The position numbers and the translations under genes are program-made. Below, piece after piece: positions 5,145 through 7,338 of a stretch of DNA of 7,338 bases; the stretch's first letter is position 1, and every line of letters starts with the position of its first letter. Source of the DNA: an uncultured Bacillota bacterium (GTDB lineage Bacteria > Bacillota_I > Bacilli_A > RFN20 > CAG-826). Where the stretch lies: NCBI GenBank assembly GCA_946623775.1, contig CAMORJ010000073.1, positions 1 through 7,338 on the forward strand, in the 5' to 3' direction. The notes under the pieces are model-generated. The model did not search any database and was not told where the DNA came from. It worked only from the letters and a program-made list of their open reading frames with translations.

Positions 5145-7121
5145 TAAGCGGATGGTCACGTCGCGCTTATGGCGATCGGAATTGAACCATGCCTTCTCTT
5201 TTTTGTGATCTTTCTCAACCCTGGTCCTGCCGGAGTTGTCCAGACTGATGTATTCGTAATAGGCCCAGTATTCGCAGCGGTGGTAGGGTTTTTTGGAATA
5301 GGATTTCATCGAGATGTTGTACTTTCTGTTGGCGGGCATGAAGAGCTCCATCTTCTCTTCCGTGATGTAGGAATAGTATCCGCCCGCATATCCGGGCTGG
5401 CAGTCGTGGATCACGCTCTTGCCGAGGGTGAAGCCTTCGATATTGATGACGCGGGTGCCCTTTTTGCTATCGAGCCTGAGGCCGATGTCGTTGTACCCGA
5501 AGAATTTCATCCTGCCATAATCCGCGTTATCGATGAGCGGGACGACCTGGATTTTGTCGCTGCTTGATTTGCCTTGGTTGTAGGCATCTACGTAATAACT
5601 GTCCTGGCCGGCGACATGAGCTAGCACCGCTTCGGGGTTATGATTTTGGAAAATAGCGTCAATGTAAATGGCGATTGAAAGCAATTCGTTCGGCCTTTCC
5701 CAATAGGTTGATGCAAGCGGATCGATCAAGACATCGAGCAGGTTATAAGCCTCTTCCCCAAAATCTTTTCCCCATTCTCCCTGCATTTTGGATTTGGCCG
5801 ATTTGCCATTGCCGAGGGCGGAATCGAAAGCGCTTGAGACCATCGCCCTGAAAATCGATTTCATCGGGGAATCGATTTGCGCGTTCTCATACATGAATAA
5901 GAGCATCACGCTCTCTAGGGGCGTCTGAATTTTGCGGACGTAATCCGATCTGCTTCCGAGGTTGCCCGTCAATTCTTCCAAAAGGATGGCGCCCGCGATA
6001 TTGGCGTCGTAGTTGGATTTGGTGTCGTCGTATAAAGCGGCGGAGGAGTCGCTGCTGAAAATGGCGTCGACGATCATGCCGATCACGTTGATGGATAGGC
6101 CCATCATCCTGAAATCATCCGCGATGTTGGGAACCGCTGGGTTCTGGTTGAATATGCTGAAGAACGCATTGTACGTGCGCCGATTCGCCTCATATCCATT
6201 GGGGTCATAGAATTTGTTGGTGACGTACTTATCGGTGCCGAATCGCGTGAATCCGTATTCCTTCATCGCGACTTTCGGCACGATATCGAGCGGATTGACG
6301 ATGTTCCATATGTTGCTGTACAGGGAATCCTTCGGCTTTTTGATGGTTTGGACGTTGACGTTGGCACCTTGCGGGGCCTCGAAGGTATAGGCATAGATGT
6401 CTTCCCTGGAGATATTGACGCTGTTGCCGAAGACCTTCTCACCCTTGTCGAGCTTATTGTCCAGCAACGCCGCGGCGATATTGGCGGTCGCGCCTCCCCT
6501 GGAGAAGCCCGACATCCACAATTTGACCTTGCCGGTCACGCCTTTTTCCGATACGTAGCCTTGGACGAAGCTGATGAGCTTGTTCGCGGCGTTATACCAT
6601 CCTTCATGCATGTAGTCGGATTTGCTGCCATCCCCTAGATGCATGTTGTTGGCCCATTCCCTGTGGTAGCCGCCTGATCTTGGGACGATTCCGATGACGG
6701 TGTAATCCCCGAATTCCTTCTTGGCGGCGCAAAGCCCAATGGTGTCGAACGTCATCGTGGCTTTATAGTCATCGTTGGTCTCAACATTATTGAAGCCGAG
6801 ATTGGTGAAGAATGACTGGATGTTGTGGGATTGGTTAAGATACCAAGCATCGTCGAAAGGACCTACGCCGGTGATGGTTGACATGGCCATGGCCAAAGAA
6901 GCGGTAGCCAAATGGGAATCGTATTGGGTGGACGGATGCTCAAAGTAGGAGCGGGAGAAGTAGACATCCGCATAGAAATCATCCGCGTCGCCCTTGTCGA
7001 TCGGATTGTAATGGAAGACGCTCTTTGTGACCTCATAATTCGCCGCATGCAACTGCAGCGTCCCGACGGACGAGATAGTGATGCTGGCGAGCATTACCGC
7101 GGCTAAGCCTGTGCATTTCAT
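5142..7121 (-). CDS. Secreted lipase-like alpha/beta hydrolase
   Basis: I choose the ATG at 7119-7121 (659 residues). It has AAAGGCGG (7130-7137) 8 nt upstream and opens a plausible signal peptide (MKCTGLAAVMLASITISSVG..., probable cleavage after LHA at 24-26). An in-frame ATG at 7184 would put 21 extra residues ahead of it and has no clear ribosome binding site. The mature protein looks like a class 3 (fungal lipase-like) hydrolase. HEGWYNAANKLISF precedes KLWMSGFSRGGATAN, whose GFSRG (205-209) supplies nucleophile S207. NIVNPLDIVPKV offers Asp candidate D279, and NHNPEAVLAH offers His candidate H494, with H572 as an alternative. An insertion at about 310-480 could be a lid or substrate-binding region. 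The last ~100 residues are Tyr-rich and basic and may be a separate beta domain. Family members hydrolyse acyl esters; the actual lipid or ester substrate is unknown. It is first in an operon with a lipoprotein. Confidence 0.85.
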   Translation of the reverse strand: MKCTGLAAVMLASITISSVGTLQLHAANYEVTKSVFHYNPIDKGDADDFYADVYFSRSYFEHPSTQYDSHLATASLAMAMSTITGVGPFDDAWYLNQSHNIQSFFTNLGFNNVETNDDYKATMTFDTIGLCAAKKEFGDYTVIGIVPRSGGYHREWANNMHLGDGSKSDYMHEGWYNAANKLISFVQGYVSEKGVTGKVKLWMSGFSRGGATANIAAALLDNKLDKGEKVFGNSVNISREDIYAYTFEAPQGANVNVQTIKKPKDSLYSNIWNIVNPLDIVPKVAMKEYGFTRFGTDKYVTNKFYDPNGYEANRRTYNAFFSIFNQNPAVPNIADDFRMMGLSINVIGMIVDAIFSSDSSAALYDDTKSNYDANIAGAILLEELTGNLGSRSDYVRKIQTPLESVMLLFMYENAQIDSPMKSIFRAMVSSAFDSALGNGKSAKSKMQGEWGKDFGEEAYNLLDVLIDPLASTYWERPNELLSIAIYIDAIFQNHNPEAVLAHVAGQDSYYVDAYNQGKSSSDKIQVVPLIDNADYGRMKFFGYNDIGLRLDSKKGTRVINIEGFTLGKSVIHDCQPGYAGGYYSYITEEKMELFMPANRKYNISMKSYSKKPYHRCEYWAYYEYISLDNSGRTRVEKDHKKEKAWFNSDRHKRDVTIRL

Positions 7122-7197
7122 AATTGATACCGCCTTTCTTGCGTAATTTAAGTTTATCAAATAAATGCCACTGAAGTGCCACACATATGCATAAGAA

Positions 7198-7234
7198 TGC
7201 GCGCTTGCGCGAAGATTGTCTTGCCTTTTGCGCG
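7198..7234. promoter_or_regulatory. Repeated TTGCGCG elements in the divergent intergenic region
   Basis: TGCGCGCTTGCGCG (7198-7211) contains TTGCGCG at 7205-7211, and a second TTGCGCG lies at 7228-7234, 23 nt further on, about two helical turns. The second copy falls between the candidate -35 and -10 boxes of the rightward lipoprotein gene. Both lie upstream of the leftward hydrolase gene. The first copy closely matches the element at 3787-3799. Together they suggest an operator able to act on both divergent genes; this is inferred from pattern only. I found no convincing promoter for the hydrolase gene in this 159-nt gap. Confidence 0.35.
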
Positions 7235-7251
7235 GATTTCAATACTATACT
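7221..7251 (+). promoter_or_regulatory. Candidate promoter of the rightward lipoprotein gene
   Basis: TATACT (7246-7251) is a one-mismatch -10 box. TTGCCT (7221-7226) is a possible -35 box, but the 19-nt spacer is longer than ideal. A start near 7258 would leave a leader of about 23 nt that just includes the AAGGAG ribosome binding site. The evidence is consensus matching by eye. Confidence 0.4.
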
Positions 7252-7264
7252 CAATCGTTATCCC

Positions 7265-7280
7265 AAGGAGCCCCCCCCTT
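7265..7280 (+). promoter_or_regulatory. Ribosome binding site with eight-C spacer
   Basis: AAGGAG (7265-7270) is followed by eight C bases (7271-7278) and TT before the ATG at 7281, a spacing of 10 nt. Four other starts in the window have 7-8 nt. The homopolymer makes the spacing prone to slippage changes and so might tune translation. Confidence 0.6.
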
Positions 7281-7338
7281 ATGAAAAAGACCCAATTATT
7301 GCTAAGCCTATCCGCGCTTGCCTTGCTTGCCGGCTGCG
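7281..7338 (+). CDS. Lipoprotein, N-terminal fragment (cut by window edge)
   Basis: The visible 19 codons read MKKTQLLLSLSALALLAGC, a textbook lipoprotein signal peptide: two lysines, a hydrophobic core and lipobox LAGC with the modifiable Cys at residue 19. The frame is open to the window edge. AAGGAG lies 10 nt upstream. The gene is divergent from the hydrolase operon, with 159 nt between the starts. Lipid anchoring to the outer face of the membrane is well supported. Nothing can be said about function; it could be a solute-binding protein or another cell-surface lipoprotein. Confidence 0.85.
   Translation, partial: MKKTQLLLSLSALALLAGC

Noticed and set aside
7122..7184. Upstream in-frame ATG adding 21 residues to the hydrolase
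   Set aside because: No ribosome binding site precedes it, and the added residues would displace the signal peptide from the N-terminus. The ATG at 7119-7121 has both signals.
7161..7184. Partial direct repeat of GTGGCA upstream of the hydrolase gene as a promoter or operator
   Set aside because: Only about 8 of 11 positions match, and no good -10/-35 pair is aligned with it; too weak to call.
1..7338. Search by eye for transfer or ribosomal RNA genes, CRISPR arrays, insertion sequences, attachment sites and riboswitches
   Set aside because: No supporting pattern was seen. Coding density is high and the longest gap between genes is 278 nt.

Overview
This is a protein-coding stretch from a bacterium. 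The features point to Bacillota (Firmicutes), possibly an uncultured gut lineage near Bacilli or Erysipelotrichia. The signs are AGGAGG-type ribosome binding sites about 7-8 nt before four of the starts, two lipoprotein signal peptides (one followed by a Ser/Gly-rich linker), a MoxR/DUF58/transglutaminase cluster, and an intrinsic terminator. Base composition looks moderate (about half G+C by eye, not computed). Tryptophan is encoded by TGG, and the four visible stop codons are TAA or TAG. No ribosomal, transfer or small RNA gene, mobile element or CRISPR array was seen. The genus cannot be named from this window.

Left part (1-3,983), all on the minus strand: one operon reading right to left. 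Its first gene is an 840-residue membrane-anchored protein with an extracellular transglutaminase-like domain. Next comes a MoxR-family AAA+ ATPase, then the first 25 codons of a DUF58 protein cut by the window edge. MoxR, DUF58 and transglutaminase proteins form a recurrent set thought to assemble or remodel surface or metal-dependent protein complexes. Here the transglutaminase gene comes first, its domain sits inside a DUF4175-like membrane/coiled-coil scaffold, and its tail carries long Gln, Gly-Glu and Gly-Ser repeats. A promoter-like site lies just upstream.

Right part (3,921-7,121), minus strand: a second operon. It begins with a secreted lipase-like alpha/beta hydrolase (GFSRG nucleophile motif), followed by a 381-residue lipoprotein of unknown function. 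The hydrolase stop codon lies within the ribosome binding site of the lipoprotein, so the two are probably translationally coupled. A hairpin with a U-tract ends the operon at about 3,915-3,956.

Far right (7,281-7,338), plus strand: the start of a divergent lipoprotein gene, cut by the window edge. Eight consecutive C bases separate its ribosome binding site from its ATG. The two main intergenic regions share a GC-rich element built on TTGCGCG, which may be an operator. All genes except MoxR, and probably DUF58, are predicted to act at or outside the membrane.
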